From positions 1-64,000 of the forward strand of contig NZ_LR594659.1 of the NCBI RefSeq assembly GCF_901827155.1: a stretch of DNA of 64,000 bases, given 5' to 3'. This stretch comes from Variovorax sp. PBL-H6. Lineage in GTDB: Bacteria > Pseudomonadota > Gammaproteobacteria > Burkholderiales > Burkholderiaceae_C. Within the stretch, counting starts at the first letter, position 1. Every line of letters starts with the position of its first letter. A program made the position numbers and the translations under genes. This document shows, piece by piece, positions 63,412 to 64,000 of this stretch. The notes beneath the pieces are model-generated. The model searched no databases. It saw only the letters and a program-made list of their open reading frames with translations, and was not told where the DNA came from.

Positions 63412-64000
63412 ATGAGCACGTGGAAACCGCCGGCCGAGGGCGCGCCGACCTACCGAATCCTGCAGCGCGAAGGCTGCACGATCGTGTACGGCCACATGCC
63501 TCTGGGTGCCTGGCTGCGCCTGCTGCGCCAGGCCAGCGATCTGCATGTGCTGCATGCCGGTGTGGCGCGCATGCTGGGTGCCGCCGCGGTCATCGGCCCG
63601 ACCGAGGGTCTCGCACGCATCCGCGAGCAGGAGGCCGCGGCCGCCACCGGGCGTGTGCGCGCCCAACTGGGCCGCGCGGCGCGCCGGCTGGACGCGCAGG
63701 CCGTGCGCTGGCTGGCGGCCGGCGAGCAGGGCCCGTCGAGCCTGGCGCTCTTCACCTTGCTGACCGGCGTGCGCCCGCCTCACTACGGCGGCACCGCGCT
63801 CGACCTGCCGCGCGACGCCCAGGATTTCCGTCGCTGCCGCCTGCTGGTGGAACAGGTGCCTTCGCTGCAGCGGTCGCTGCATCGGCTCGCGCGCCGCGTG
63901 GCCGACCCCGAACTGGTGTCCTGGGCCGCCCTCGCCGAGACCTGGAGGGACCTCTGCGCCCAGATGGACCATGAGTGGCCGTCCTGGCGCACGCAGGCCG
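63412..64000 (+). CDS. Unrecognised protein, cut off by the window end
   Basis: An uninterrupted frame from ATG 63412 runs off the right edge (196 codons visible). It starts MSTWKPPAEGAPTYRILQRE and continues GCTIVYGHMPLGAWLRLLRQ, then a largely helical, Ala/Arg/Leu-rich body. Codon use is that of the host. No family recognised and no signal peptide or membrane segment seen. It starts after a gap with inverted repeats, so a boundary with an accessory element cannot be excluded. Confidence 0.6.
   Translation, partial: MSTWKPPAEGAPTYRILQREGCTIVYGHMPLGAWLRLLRQASDLHVLHAGVARMLGAAAVIGPTEGLARIREQEAAAATGRVRAQLGRAARRLDAQAVRWLAAGEQGPSSLALFTLLTGVRPPHYGGTALDLPRDAQDFRRCRLLVEQVPSLQRSLHRLARRVADPELVSWAALAETWRDLCAQMDHEWPSWRTQA

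Overview
The window is GC-rich bacterial chromosome starting at the first base of dnaA. Gene content and protein sequences point to a betaproteobacterium of the Comamonadaceae (Variovorax-like): dnaA-dnaN-gyrB order, mnmG-rsmG-LysE-parA-hydrolase-parB, a Bug solute-binding protein, phasins, an exosortase system and E. coli-type CreBC. This is inference from content; no rRNA, tRNA or CRISPR array was seen.

Layout. 0-5.5 kb: replication core (dnaA, an oriC-like gap with DnaA boxes and a DnaA-trio-like run, dnaN, gyrB). 5.6-9.3 kb: tandem small secreted paralogues, a membrane metallophosphoesterase, a phasin-like protein, a PagL-type lipid A deacylase. 9.3-12.2 kb: a DNA repair pair (radical SAM protein and DUF4130/UdgX fusion) whose start lies under a LexA box. 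12.2-15.2 kb: a ybhP-clsB-ybhN-type phospholipid operon. 15.4-18.7 kb: small secreted and Spy-like proteins, a flavodoxin-fold reductase, a pirin. 18.7-26.3 kb: an envelope block in which a VIT/VWA protein with a PEP-CTERM tail, an exosortase, an EpsI-like protein and a monofunctional transglycosylase form one operon, divergent from a PBP1A-type penicillin-binding protein. 26.3-27.8 kb: an AT-richer patch with orphan immunity-like genes, an RHS remnant and a LuxR remnant. 27.8-30 kb: creBC. 30-37.8 kb: methyltransferase, copper chaperone, a TctDE-like two-component system, Old Yellow Enzyme, MFS exporter, GST, DUF1328 and transglutaminase proteins. 37.9-43.6 kb: mnmG, rsmG, LysE, parA, hydrolase, parB with two parS sites. 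43.7-50.3 kb: CsgG-like lipoprotein, FAD oxidase, cobalamin adenosyltransferase, RcnB-like protein, phasin, and a TetR gene with twin operators. 50.4-52.3 kb: minCDE. 52.5-56.1 kb: uracil permease, thioesterase, AsmA-like protein. 56.1-61.8 kb: a LysR-controlled cluster with a dimethylformamidase-like enzyme. 61.8-64 kb: HxlR regulator, a threonine-dehydratase-like enzyme and an unrecognised truncated gene.

How it may work together. The most interesting hypothesis is an envelope-stress module. CreBC is encoded here, and the only clear cre-tag I saw (TTCAC-N6-TTCAC) sits between the divergent PBP1A gene and the exosortase/VIT/transglycosylase operon 4-6 kb away. Other self-contained circuits are the LexA-boxed repair pair, the TetR pair of operators, and the LysR/aminotransferase/Bug/dimethylformamidase-like cluster, which looks like uptake and breakdown of an unidentified amide.
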